A stretch of DNA of 64,000 nucleotides, taken from Apoda limacodes (taxonomy: Eukaryota > Arthropoda > Insecta > Lepidoptera > Limacodidae). The DNA lies in the NCBI GenBank assembly GCA_946406115.1, contig OX291547.1:6701001-6765000 (forward strand), written 5' to 3'. Both the position numbers and the translations under genes were made by a program. Within the stretch, counting starts at the first letter, position 1. Each line of letters starts with the position of its first letter. Positions 45,535-55,620 of this stretch are shown in pieces. The notes under the pieces are model-generated. The model made no database searches. It was not told the origin of the DNA and saw only the letters and a list, made by a program, of their open reading frames with translations.

Positions 45535-45860
45535 ATGTAACTATTACTGACTGACTGACGGATCTATCAACGCGCAGTTCCAACCACTGGACGGATTGAG
45601 CTGAAATTTAGCACACATCTAACTATTATGATGTAGGCATGCGCTAAGAAAGGGTTCAAAGTTCGTATGATGCTCGCGAGGTTAATCCATTAGTTAATTA
45701 GTTTTTGGTAGTTAATTATTTATTACTTTTGAGAAAGAGAAAGAGAGAGAGGGAGAGAACGTCAGGTGTGAGAAGTTTTTTTTTATAATTGAGGAGTTGC
45801 CGTAAGAATCCTACGCCGATAACCAAATTTAGGGCGGGCGAAGCCGCTGGAAAAAGCTAG
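45535..45860 (+). mobile_element. Helitron-like family B with hairpin and CTAG 3' end
   Basis: Starts with TGACTGACTGACGGATC and AACGCGCAGTTCC, then GATGTAGGCATGCGC. It ends AGGGCGGGCGAAGCCGCTGG AAAAAG and CTAG (45857-45860). GGCGGGCGAAGCCGC can fold as a GCGG/CCGC hairpin nine to ten bases before the CTAG, a standard Helitron 3' structure. A GA-rich microsatellite sits at about 45733-45760. No coding capacity. Confidence 0.65.
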
Positions 45861-45866
45861 TTTAGA

Positions 45867-46190
45867 TATATAATCAGAATCTCGGAAACGGCTCCAACGA
45901 TTTTCATGAAATTCAGTACACAGGGAGGGGGTTTTGTGGGTGATAAATCAATCTAGCTAGGTTTCATTTTTAGAAAAAGTCGTTTTATCTGTGTTTTTAG
46001 GCAATGATAAACCGAAAAATATAACTCTTCCTTATATCTATTGGCGAGTAGTAATACTATTATTTTTACCGACACAGCAATACTAAAGCTACTCGACAAT
46101 AGGAAGCGTTGTTGAGCAACACTGAAGCTACTTGACGATAGATGGCGTTGTAAAAAAAACGATCAAAGCTCGGTCCCCAGGTACTATTTA
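45867..46190 (+). repeat. Dispersed repeat family F, plus copy
   Basis: Runs from TATATAATCAGAATCTCGG through AACGGCTCC, AACCTAGCT-type, GGCGAGTAGTAATACT and AAAAAACGATCAAAGCTCGG to CCCCAGGT. The reverse complement of 63056-63320 follows the same order end to end. Near its 3' side it carries a local tandem duplication of about 39 bases (46076-46113 and 46115-46152, each with CTAAAGCTACT/CTGAAGCTACT). The family is unclassified. Confidence 0.65.
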
Positions 46191-46429
46191 TGGCTGTCCA
46201 TAATATAATTGTAATTAATTATATTTTTAGTACTAAACTGGATTTTCAACTTATGTAAGATATCAAATTACTGAATTTTAAATTTTAAAGAATAAAAAAT
46301 CTAAAGACCATAAAATGGGGTAATGTTTGATTTTAACGTTATGGATCTACAGCATACAAAGCGAGCCCATCTTACAGAATAACCAATATAAGTTGAGCTG
46401 GTAGACATACAGTCAAAACCAACTTTTAA

Positions 46430-46850
46430 AACGGCATCCACGTAGCCTCGGCTTGGGTTGTCGCTCTTGGGTCAACCCAGGTCTCTCTCTTCTCTCTTGG
46501 GTCGTACCTAGCGTCAGCCTCGAACCCGAAGGTAGGTCGGCGCCAGGAGGGGAGTTCCGCGATTCGTGGTTGCGGTTGCGATTGCAATTGAGTGGGGGCG
46601 AGAAGCGTTCCGGCGCTACGAGGTAGGTCCGTGCGTTCGCTGACGAACCCGGGGACGTCGGCGTCGTATGAGGGGGGAGAGCCTATTAGGAGAGGTCGTT
46701 GAGACTTATCTGGCGATCCGGATAGTGAGATCGTCGTCTGGGGCCGTTAGTACGTGCCGAGGCCGCCTATATATAATATAATAATAGTTTTTCGACCGTG
46801 CCAGGGTCGGTCGGGGGGATGAACCACACAGAAACACCGCGGACAACAAC
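46430..46850. other. GC-rich island of unknown nature
   Basis: About 420 bases strikingly GC-rich for this window, with GGTCGGCGCCAGGAGGGGAG, GCGTTCCGGCGCTACGAGG and GTCGGTCGGGGGGATGAACC. No long open frame, tRNA or rRNA motif is seen. The composition suggests part of a retroelement (untranslated or ORF1 region) or a host CpG-rich element. GCCTCGGCTTGGGTTGTCGC resembles ACCTCGGCTTAGGCCGTCGC at 54504. Confidence 0.4.
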
Positions 46851-46961
46851 TAGCTTAACATCAAACAAAAAAATGTCCGCTGCAATATCTTGTCTTGTAT
46901 CGAGTAGCACAGCAGACATAATTGTCTACTAATTTTAATTTCCTACTTTAAATATCGTCAT

Positions 46962-47307
46962 TTTTAGGGTTCCGTCCGTCTGTCAAGACTCTTTTTCTCA
47001 GGAACGCGTGGAGGTATCAAGCTAAACTTTTTATCAAATACTCAGGTCTACTGTCCCTTGGAGCTGTGAAAAAATCAAACTTCTGAGCAAACGCATCAAA
47101 ATATACAGCTGTTTTTTCCGCAAATTTCCGCAAATTTTCGAAACTCGCAAGGGAATCAAAACCTACAGGGTACTTCCTGTGAACTCAGAGTCTTGAAATT
47201 TGGTACGAAAACGGTGAATTTTTAGTTACATCATATAATAAAAATATTTTTAATAATTTTACATTCATGTTTGTATGCAACCCGACTCGCACTTGGCCGA
47301 TTTTTTA
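46962..47307 (+). repeat. GGGTTCCGT-family repeat, divergent subfamily
   Basis: Starts TTTTTAGGGTTCCGTCCGTC and ends GACTCGCACTTGGCCGATTTTTT, the family's termini, but the interior (GGAACGCGTGGAGGTATCAA, AGAGTCTTGAAATTTGGTAC) differs from the other copies. Confidence 0.65.
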
Positions 47308-50300
47308 ACAACTAATTAGGTCATAAAATTTTTAGCTATCGATGTTTCTTGATGACTACAATATTATAATCTGAGACTTAATAAGAATGAAACTGACAGG
47401 TATCGGTTTACAAGATAATATCTATTTTAATCTTTTTTATTAGGTTCTACTTATCTGTCATCTTGAAATTTGTCATGAAACTAAAATATTAATGAAAACA
47501 CACTACATATTTATTAGGCAGAATTTTTTTTTTGGCAACTGGTTTTATATCATCATTCCAAATCCATATCTTTTTTCTTTGCGTTAACCAACCTTGAAAG
47601 ATATTGGTGTAAATGTAAATTGAACACTTTCTCATTTTCGTCCATTTGTTTCGAAACTGTCGTCGCTAAAAATTATAACCTGCAAATTGTGTACGATCCT
47701 AAGTTTAAAACTTTTGCAAAGATAAACCTTCGTGGTTTTTGAACAAAGTCCTGAATTTAAATTGTAAAGTTATATTGCACTATTTGGATGTCGCATGTCG
47801 TTAATTTTTCTCTCTAGTTTATAAAGACGAAGGCTTTTGCGCTTAAATCAAACTCACACCTGACCATAATTGATTGGACAAAACTAACAACGTATCCAAA
47901 ACTAAACTTAATCTCACAGATTGCGCTCTATATGAAGGTGTGTTTTGTTTAAAGACATCTTGCCGGATAAGATGCCTTTATAAAAAAAATTCATAGGTAT
48001 TAAATATAAATATAAAATAAATAGCGTTGTGTTAAACAATTTTTTTTTTAATTACTGCAATAATTACATTAGTTGTCTAAAATAATGATTATTTTCTATT
48101 TGGCTTTCTCGTTAAAGCAATGTTTTTGTAGATATTTGTTTCACTAAAACCAAATGATGAACAGAAAAATTGCTCCCGGTAACCGTAGATAGAGTCTGAT
48201 TCCAAACCACTGTTTTATTATCTATTGCTGCCATTAATTTCTTCTATCATAAATTGTAATGTGTAACTATTAACGCTATTATTTACTACCTATCTGACAT
48301 ATGCAGTTTATAGTGTAAGCTCTGGTAGGTCGGTACCCCTTCACAGTTGAGTTTGCAAGCGGCATTTTAGCCTTAATTTGCATGATACTAAAGATATATT
48401 ACTATAAATTTAAATTAACCAACTTATGAAGACATACAATGTTCTTAATTATATCAGCATTTTTTTAATGGCATTTATGTTATATTTGAATCGGAGGCTC
48501 TTTCCTTCAGGGAGTCTTAAACAAAAAGAGATTAGTTTATGTATGTATTGTCTTTCTGAATTCTTTAAGGACTTCTAAGATTGATGTACTAGGACTTTAT
48601 AAGTCACTAGGAGTTGCTTGTAACATTTTTTTATAGTTATTTGCTCAACAAGTTAGCAAAATTGTTTTTCGGTGTAAGTGTCGACGTTAAATCCCGAGCT
48701 AGCGAAGTAGTCCAGTATTGAATCACCAGCATAGTGACTGGGTAAATTGTTTAAAAATAATTTCTTATTAAGACATTTACAATTAGTTACTTACATGAAA
48801 ACAGGAAGAAAAATAAAATAAAAAAATATAATGTATAATACTAAACGCAAACAGGACTAAAAATTAGTGTATCTATGTTTCATACAACTTTTAACATCTA
48901 CCAGCGAGAAATTTCAGGTTTTAGGTAAGAAACACACCACACATGATTGCCTAAACAATAAGATAATTTCAATTTACAAAAGCTAGAGCTTGAAAATAAA
49001 CAATAGGTACTTATTTAAAGTCAAAAGTCAAGTTGCTGCAACTCTGCAGGCTTAATGCCACCAGTTTTAATGGTATGTTTTTAATTTACGCTATGTTTCG
49101 TTTTAATAATAGCTTTTAGCTTTGAATTATTACTCCATAGGATATTCGGTTGCCGTGTTTTTGATAAATTTACAAAATATCATGACATAACTGACTCGGA
49201 ATCAGTTTTAGTACCCTTTTGTTAGTCGCTAATTATTTAATAATTCGTTCAATTTCATATTTTTTAACCGACTTATATGGTGAAAAGCTAAGTTTGGCAT
49301 TAGGCACTTGATGCCTTTATTCTTCTGGTGTTACAGAAATATCTTTATCACTAGATTTCCTAATTTTTTTTCCCGATAAAGCTATTTTTTGGTAGTTTTA
49401 ATTTAAAATGTCGGAGAAAAGTGTTCCGCTAAATTAGTGTGATTTTTAAATTCGGAGTTAAATTGTTGCGTTCCATTCCATCTAACAACCGCAATGTTTG
49501 AATAACTAAATACTTATTGCTAGTAAAATTAATTTGGTCATTTCAAGTTTTGGCGCGGATCTTACAAAAGAGATCTGTATTTTTGTGTTTAGTTTTTCTA
49601 AACTCATTTAGTCTGTTTCGATGTTTATATTTTAGCAGTTTTTCGCAAAGAAAACGTATTTATATATAAGTTAACAACCATTTTGATAAAAAGCTAGATT
49701 TTCGGCTAGGAGTCAAAAGCAAAAATGGGAGTTAGGTACCCAAAAACTCCGCCAGATCTAGCACCGAAAGCGCTTAAATAGCAGCACTGACTGCAGTACC
49801 ATCTTTTTATGGGCAGATTTTAAATAAAATTACTTGTTTTCTTATATGCACCTCCTAAACATTGCTGTTTATGAGATTTCACTACTTTTTATTTCTTGAG
49901 TCTTGGCACATTTTTATAACATGTTTTGGTAAAGATTATATTTATACATAAGTACTTCTTGACAGACGGACAAACAGACAGACGGACAAAGGAGTGATCC
50001 TATAAGGGATCCGTCATTTTTCTTTTGAGGTCGTATCTCAAAAGGAAAACCTAAAAATAGTAAAAAATCATCACGAAACTAAACCAATTAACAAATAATA
50101 TTGATGATAACTAAAATATTATATTTGCATTAAAATAAATTATTGGAAAATAGTTGTTTGCTAAGCGTTTCAGTATTTAAATCTAGAGACACTGTTATTA
50201 ATTTGAAATTAAAAATATTTTTACGGGTTGAATCTATTTATTTAAAGATCAAATCGGGTTATAAATATTATATTTCGATGACAGAAAATAATATTGCCAA

Positions 50301-50348
50301 TTGAATATTCATAAGAGGTATTTAAATTCAATGTATTGTAAAAAACAC
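47308..50348. other. AT-rich noncoding DNA with small repeats
   Basis: At 48488-48616 is the second copy of the repeat at 25742-25880. At about 49960-50050 a GACAGACGGACAAACAGACAG remnant of the GGGTTCCGT family appears. No exon or gene recognised in three kilobases. Confidence 0.4.
48488..48616 (+). repeat. Unclassified dispersed repeat, copy 2
   Basis: Its last 40 bases (48577-48616) are identical to 25841-25880. The upstream part is alignable with gaps. Confidence 0.6.
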
Positions 50349-50941
50349 TCAAACACAGATTAACATGTTTTGTCTTCCTCTTTTTTCAATATCTACTTGC
50401 CACGGAACTGTGCCATTGTTGGAATTAAAGTATTCCTTAAATTTATTTCGAACATAAAAGGCATGTAGTGTAGAATTTCTACGCAGAGGGTCCAAGTCCT
50501 CGAGAGCTGCAGGCCCCGACGTCACATCATTTTGTGTTGTGTTCGACAATCTGATGGTAAATTATCAGTACCTAAATAATTATGTAAGCAACATGTTGCT
50601 AAAATTATTTTGTCGACCATATCAGGTTGTTCTCCCACAGGTTTTGCGAAAACGCGCCAATTTTCTCCTTTGTTATTCCAAAAATTTGATCCACCATTTA
50701 TCGCACAAATAATGATTACATGTTTTCCGTCCAATGTACCACAACAATTGGGAAAATTCCAGTAACTTCTAAAGCCATCTTCAGATTTTTGCCACATCGA
50801 CGTGGTTGGTTCTGGCATATATACTGGGCCCATTTGTTCCAAAGTGCTTCGCAGACATCGCGTACAATTTCTCGCACGGTGTTAAATCCCAATCGATAGC
50901 TAAATGCCAATGATCTAAATGATTTTCCTGCAGCAAAAAAT
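50349..50941 (-). pseudogene. Harbinger transposase, exon 2 (broken)
   Basis: After an acceptor TTTTGTTTCAG (AG at 50943-50942) the frame reads FFAAGKSFRSLAFSYRLGFN then REIVRDVCEALW. After a frameshift it reads VYMPEPTTSMWQ, YWNFPNCCGTLDGKHVIII (the first catalytic aspartate in the LDGKH motif) and NFWNNKG. It then jumps to WRVFAKP, VDKIILATCCLHNYLG. The usual ~100 residues between NNKG and the WRVF block, holding the second aspartate and the glutamate, are missing, so the DDE triad is destroyed. A further frame change precedes LDPLRRNSTLHAFYVRNKFK near the C-terminus. These blocks follow the family order of HARBI1/DDE_4 transposases. Confidence 0.85.
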
Positions 50942-51003
50942 CTGAAACAAAAGTTAAATAATCAAATTACAAATTGAAAAATATGTTGTCTTTCTTTTTT
51001 TAG

Positions 51004-51258
51004 TTGAGAAATGTAAAGAGCGATGGGGAAAATTGAGAAGCTGTTTTACCAATGCCCTCAAGAGACGCCATAAGAAGAGCGGTCAAGCTTCAACTACTAT
51101 GAAGCACACATGGAAATATGAAGCACATATGGAATTTTTATTGCCCCATGTTGACGGCAGAAAACAATCACAAACTTGTCCACTGATGTCCATAAAGATT
51201 CAACACAAAGGTCGCAATTTTCACAAGAACCTGAATCACCTTGTGCTGACCCAGTATC
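51004..51258 (+). pseudogene. MADF-domain protein fragment antisense in the intron
   Basis: Preceded by a good acceptor, TTGTCTTTCTTTTTTTAG (AG at 51002-51003). The frame reads EKCKERWGKLRSCFTNALKR, then KKSGQA, then WKYEAHMEFLLPHVDGRK. This is the C-terminal half of a MADF domain (CKERW..LR....R......SG....K..W.Y...M.FL.P), which binds DNA and partners Harbinger transposases. In another frame the following 70 bases give DSTQRSQFSQEPESPC, a polar linker usual in this family, so a frameshift lies near 51190. The N-terminal half of the domain (a first exon) is not found. More linker-like sequence, tandemly duplicated, occurs at 51507-51762. Confidence 0.7.
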
Positions 51259-51261
51259 TAA

Positions 51262-51470
51262 AAGAGCGGTTTAATTTTATCAGCTCGCCTTGTCTAACTC
51301 TTCGCTAGTCTACTAGTCTTCTTCTTAAAACACCTGGACACAGTACTAATTTTTACAATTATTTTTATACTGTAAAAGCCATTACTCTTTGGAACTCTCT
51401 GCCGATAAATATCAAAGCAAATCCAGTCGCTGCCTGTGTTCAAGAATTCGTTAAAATGCCGAAATAAACA
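51262..51470 (+). pseudogene. LINE C-terminal fragment
   Basis: Encodes STSLLLKTPGHSTNFYNYF then TVKAITLWNSLPINIKANP and a stop at about 51466. The same region in the minus-strand LINE at 17669-18620 reads STNLLLKATRHSTQFYNNSF and QAVRLW, so the two belong to related elements. It separates the two halves of the MADF-protein remnant and is therefore likely an insertion. No poly(A) is evident. Confidence 0.65.
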
Positions 51471-51506
51471 TGATTAAGGAAAGCGAGCAACCGAAAACGA
51501 CAATGT

Positions 51507-51762
51507 CCAAATATTCCATATTTAAATACAACAAACGATGGAACACCAAATAATACACAAATCTATGAAACAAATACTTAAGATGTGAGTAAGAATGTAG
51601 TTCTTTATGAAACAGCTCTAAATGAGATCCGGAGCAGAACAATACAAAATCCAAATTCTTCATATCTAAACACATCAAACACTGGACAGTAAATACACAA
51701 AATGAAACGAATACTCAAGATGTGGGTGAGAATAAAGTACTTTACGAAACAGCTCCAACACC
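51507..51762 (+). repeat. Two ~115-bp degenerate tandem units, period ~143
   Basis: Unit 1 (about 51507-51620) and unit 2 (about 51650-51762) share TCCAAAT.TTCCATAT.TAAA, AA.ACTCAAGATGTG-type and TT(T/A)A(T/C)GAAACAGCTC blocks. Both translate to a polar N/T/E/Q-rich sequence (for example TNTQDVGENKVLYETAPTPN), consistent with the low-complexity linker of the MADF protein. Confidence 0.55.
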
Positions 51763-52041
51763 AAATAATACAGAAGAGGCACAGGATGACACACAAGAAA
51801 TTTTAAGTCTGAAAGAATATTATATTAATTACAATCGACTATCTCTGTCACCACAGGTGGCAGTCTGGAATATTTCAGTAGCATCTATTACTCTCTGCTA
51901 CTAATATTTCAGACATCTACCCATATTTGTGGTAATGGCGACTTTTACGGGGACAGAGCTTATGGTGGTAAGTGGGAATAAAATAAGTGGGTACTAAAAT
52001 AATAAACATACGTAAAAGAAAAAAAAATATTTTGTACTTAC

Positions 52042-52230
52042 CTGAGACACACTGCCAATCTTTCTTTTGTGCTAATAGCTTCATTTGTTTTCTTCTTATA
52101 TATGTCGTTTCTAATATTTCTGTAATAAGAACTTGATCTTCGTTTACTACATTGTTGTTCAAACCCGGTATAGGTAAAGTGCACGTTTTCTGTAACAAGT
52201 TGTATTCTGTATTTAAATACAATACAGAAT
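52042..52230 (-). pseudogene. Harbinger transposase, exon 1 (partial)
   Basis: On the minus strand the frame reads RNIRNDIYKKKTNEAISTKE then RLAVCLR and ends at a donor, CTCAG|GTAAGT (intron from 52041 down). Spliced to exon 2 it gives KERLAVCLRFFAAGKSFRSL, matching the family pattern S..ERLAVTLR(Y/F)LATG.S..SL across the junction without a frame break. Residues further upstream do not match the family well and the N-terminus is probably lost or diverged. An open frame offset by one also covers this DNA but does not join to exon 2. Confidence 0.75.
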
Positions 52231-52231
52231 A
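52221..52231. repeat. Left 11-bp target duplication of the 615-bp MITE
   Basis: AATACAGAATA, identical to 52847-52857. It is also part of a local palindrome (GTATTCTGTATT ... AATACAGAATAC at 52202-52232). Confidence 0.6.
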
Positions 52232-52846
52232 CAGATATATATCGCAGCCATCTAGTTAAATTAGCTAATTAGACGCTTTGGCCGTTCATTAAACGCCGGC
52301 ATCCAATTAGATGCCTAGGCCGATAGTTTATAATACTAGAATCACTCAACAACTTGGCGTATTGAAAGGCAGCCCTTTGAAGATGACTGACTAAGACATG
52401 TCGCAGCCTGGGCAGATCGTTAAGTATGGAAAAGAGAGGAACAGAATACACACTGTATAAGTTATGTATGTTGGGTAAGGTTCAGTTTCTCTTTTGTAAA
52501 CGTAGATGCGGAGCGTTCCAGCCTAGTTTCATATCATAATCTGTTCAGTTATATGATAATTTATTTTCCATACTTAACGAATCTAAATGTCACAATAGTT
52601 TGAGTTGCGTAAATATATAAATACCTGCTAAGTTTTTAGGTTAAGTTTAGATTTTCAAACATCACAAATTCATCAATATCCAATTAAACTAAATGACGAC
52701 ACGTCATTCAGGCATCTGGTTAAACGTTGCGCTTAATGGCTTGGCTAGTTGTTCTTTAGCCATTTAATACGATGCCGATGTTTAATGAACAGCCTAGGCG
52801 TTTAATAAGCTTGCTAATTTAACTAGATGGCTGCGACATATATGCT
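52232..52846. mobile_element. 615-bp MITE with ~68-bp TIRs
   Basis: The left end reads CAGATATATATCGCAGCCATC. The reverse complement of the right end reads AGCATATATGTCGCAGCCATC. The pairing continues TAGTTAAATTAGC, then with small gaps through GTTCATTAAAC and CGGCATC. Flanking 11-mers AATACAGAATA are identical. Long inverted repeats with a 9-11-bp duplication are typical of Mutator-like (MULE) elements, which I infer as the mobilising class. Interior motifs GCATC.(A/G)(A/G)TTA and CCTAGGC recur subterminally. There is no coding capacity. Confidence 0.8.
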
Positions 52847-52857
52847 AATACAGAATA

Positions 52858-53062
52858 ATATTAGTACTCATTATTTTTATCTTTTACAAACCTATAGTTC
52901 TTGACTAAGTACATAGATTTTATGGGAAGTTAAAACACATTTTATACTTGTAACACCAACCTCAATGTCCTTTTTAAAGACTTATTAATTAAAAGAATTA
53001 GAAAATATTGAAGCTGAAAAAAACCCTAGCTTAATAGTTTCACAACAAATTTATTATTTTAT
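52858..53062. other. AT-rich noncoding DNA
   Basis: Nothing recognised; no obvious right end of the Harbinger element. Confidence 0.35.
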
Positions 53063-53425
53063 TAAACTATCTTTTGCCCGCGAACATAGTCCGCTGTGTG
53101 GATTCTAGGAAGAAGGTCCCCACTTTCACTCTAGGGGAGATTTCTCATAAATGGTGAAACACTTCAATTTTAAACTTCAATCGAATGTCTAATAGGAATT
53201 TTCATACAATTAGCTTCGATAATGACGGATTATTATAAAAATTCATTTTTATTTCAACTCCAATTGTACCCCCATAGGGGATGAATTTGACAAAATTACT
53301 TCGTAGAGCTTTGCGTCACACACAGAACCTTTATCCTAAATTTTTAATTTCTAGATCAAGCGGTTAGGCTGTGTGTTGCGTTGATATGCTATTGAATCTG
53401 TCAGTCAGTTTTTGTTCTATATATA
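53063..53425 (-). repeat. Helitron-like family B, first of two tandem copies
   Basis: Minus orientation. The 3' end (left) reads ACTATCTTTTGCCCGCG, with the CTAG mutated to ATAG on the element strand. The 5' end (right) has GCGTTGATATGC and TGTCAGTCAGTTTTTGTTC then TATATATA. Confidence 0.6.
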
Positions 53426-53761
53426 CTGACTAGCTTTTTCCTGCGACTTCACCCTCGTGGACTTTTGCAAGAAAGAAGGCTTTTAGCTGTTTATGGTATC
53501 ACGTACAGAAATATCGGAATTCTCTTACAAATTTTTATCCCCTATTTTTACTTCTAGGGGTCAATTTTAAAAAAAACTATGAAACACGACAATTAAGTTT
53601 TAACCTAAAAACTAAATACCGATTTTAATGTATTTAACATCCAAAATGACAGTTTTCCTTACAAACCTTTCTTAGCGCTTTATGCAAAATTTTAGGTTTC
53701 TAGAACCATTACTTTGGGCTGTGCGTTGATATATTAGTCAGTTAATTTATTATTTTATATA
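53426..53761 (-). repeat. Helitron-like family B, second tandem copy
   Basis: Minus orientation. Its left end ACTAGCTTTTTCCTGCGAC keeps CTAG and follows the TATATATA start of the first copy within about five bases. Its right end has GGGCTGTGCGTTGATATATT and TTTTATATAC. Confidence 0.6.
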
Positions 53762-54894
53762 CAAGATAATATGAATCATGCATTCTTTTCACATCTTTTT
53801 CGAACCAAAAATTAAAATAAATTCAAGCTTATCTACATAGATTTAAAGTATCTCATTTTATCTCCGCACTAATTAATGTTAATGTGAAACAGGATTAAGT
53901 TGCACAATGCATTAATGCATGATCAAATGGTTATAATTAAGCATCTGACCTTTACCATAAAGTTAGGTGCATCTGCCATTTATATTTATATCTAAGTTAC
54001 AGTTTGCATTAGACGCATTGAATGAGACACCTGTTCTCGTTGCTAATATTAGAAGTAGTAACCATTATGGTGTATCCGCTTTATTTTTTCTTGAATGCTA
54101 TTAGCCGATGCGGCTTTTACAGGCCAGGCGTTTAGGCACGAGATTCTTAGGTCTCTTAACACCTATGTAGTGACGTAATAAAAAAAACTACGATAGTCAT
54201 TGCAAAACAGGATTAAGAAAATTAAGACACTGTTATTGCCTATTAATCATTTTTTAAATAATTGCAAAATAGCCTTTCGTTTTAAAGATCCATTGAAAAA
54301 CGAGATCGAAACAAGGAATTTTAGAAGAAACACAAATGAGCAATAAAGATCTTTTTTTTAAAAAAAAAATTAGGACTTTCAAGATTATTAAATGCTGTGT
54401 GCGTCCAAACATTAAAATCCTAGCGTACCTGTGTGCTGTGATGTATATCGTAAGCCAAATAAACCTAAATGAGCATGTGTTCTCCTAATGTTCATCATGA
54501 GGAACCTCGGCTTAGGCCGTCGCAGGTGAGGGATTTAATACAAATCAGGGTGTAAAGTGCCCAGGCACCCTCATAAGTTTGTAATAGACGGACCGTTCTC
54601 TTTCATTAATTACTAACTGAATACAGCTTAGACTCAAGTGTAGACGTACGTATAATAGGACGTCCCCCTTCTTGACCGTAACCTGCCTGTTACCCAGCTT
54701 TACGGTTCCTTATAAGACTTATCCGTCTGTCTGTCTGTCTGGACATTCATTTGTTAATCACTCTGTCTCAAAAACTATCTCCTCAAAGACTCTAAGGCGT
54801 AGACTCTTTATTGTAAAGTTAGTTCAATTTTTACGTTACACGTTCAGTTATGTTACGTTAGGTAAGTTTTATGTGGGGTAAGTACCAGGTAACC
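53762..54894. other. Noncoding DNA
   Basis: AT-rich to about 54480, then a less AT-rich stretch. TATCCGTCTGTCTGTCTGTC near 54719 is a remnant of the GGGTTCCGT family. Confidence 0.4.
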
Positions 54895-55620
54895 TACTCG
54901 TGAGCCGGATTATATCCAATTGCTCACCAATGGTTAATAACCTGGATTGGAGGACCTCTCCAATGAGCTCAAGACGTGGGCCTGTGCGGATACAGAGGCC
55001 GCTTGCGGTTAGGTGGTGGGCTGTGGTGGAAAGGGGGAGTCTGGACTTTCTTCCTTTCACAGCCGAGGTTGGACCGCGGTGGAAGAGTTGTGTTGGTGTT
55101 TCGTTGTCGCTCGGCCTGTCCACCGCGGTCTTGGCAGGGTAGCTATGCAATTTGCGGCAGGGTGGAATGGGTGTCAGAAGCAGACTGCCACTCATTCTAC
55201 CCACTGCGATCGGAGTGGGGCCGCGGTGGAAGAGTTGCGTTGGTGTTTCGTTCACTGTTCACCGCGGCCACAGTGGGACTGCAGCGCAAATGCAGTTGGG
55301 AGGATGTTGCTGCTGCTGTAATGGTCCCGGGCGGGATGCTAGGGGAAGTCTCTCGTCCACCCACGATTAGGATGAGGTCAGTGGGGAAAGATGCCGAGCC
55401 ATGAGTTCCCGGCATGGAATCTCTGGAAGGAGAGGGGAGGCTGTTTCGGATGTGGTAAGCAACCGATCGTGCCGCCTCCGGAGTAGAGGTAACGGTGCTG
55501 GCGTAGTCGCGGATGCATTCAAAAGTTCCCGCGGCCCGCCGTAAAAGCGCGATAAGGAACACCGTTGGTTTTAGTCGGTAAGAGTCTGACATAACCCGTG
55601 CGCTGTCTTCGCAGGTAAGT
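54895..55620. other. GC-rich island with internal direct repeats
   Basis: About 720 bases of high GC with several overlapping open frames on both strands, none recognisable. Two imperfect direct repeats at about 55064-55131 and 55216-55267 share GCGGTGGAAGAGTTG and TTGGTGTTTCGTT and each ends near CACCGCGG. On the minus strand both encode NETPTQLFHRGPT. The right end has GGTTTTAGTCGGTAAGAGTC. The composition and compactness suggest a retroelement segment (5' region, ORF1 or UTR), but there is no polymerase motif and the call is left open. Confidence 0.4.

Larger units (their letters stand above)
50349..52230 (-). mobile_element. Decayed PIF/Harbinger DNA transposon
   Basis: Contains a two-exon transposase on the minus strand (exon 1 at 52042-52230, exon 2 at 50349-50941) and, inside the ~1.1-kb intron, a MADF/Myb-like DNA-binding protein fragment on the plus strand. 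Harbinger elements typically carry exactly these two genes, a DDE transposase and a Myb/SANT or MADF partner, so the pairing supports the class. Terminal inverted repeats and the 3-bp target duplication could not be located. The right side abuts a 615-bp MITE. Non-functional because of frameshifts, deletions and insertions. Confidence 0.75.

Noticed and set aside
51917..52222. 101-codon minus-strand ORF as a protein of its own
   Set aside because: The frame that splices into the Harbinger transposase is offset by one base. This ORF also reads through the donor site into the intron.
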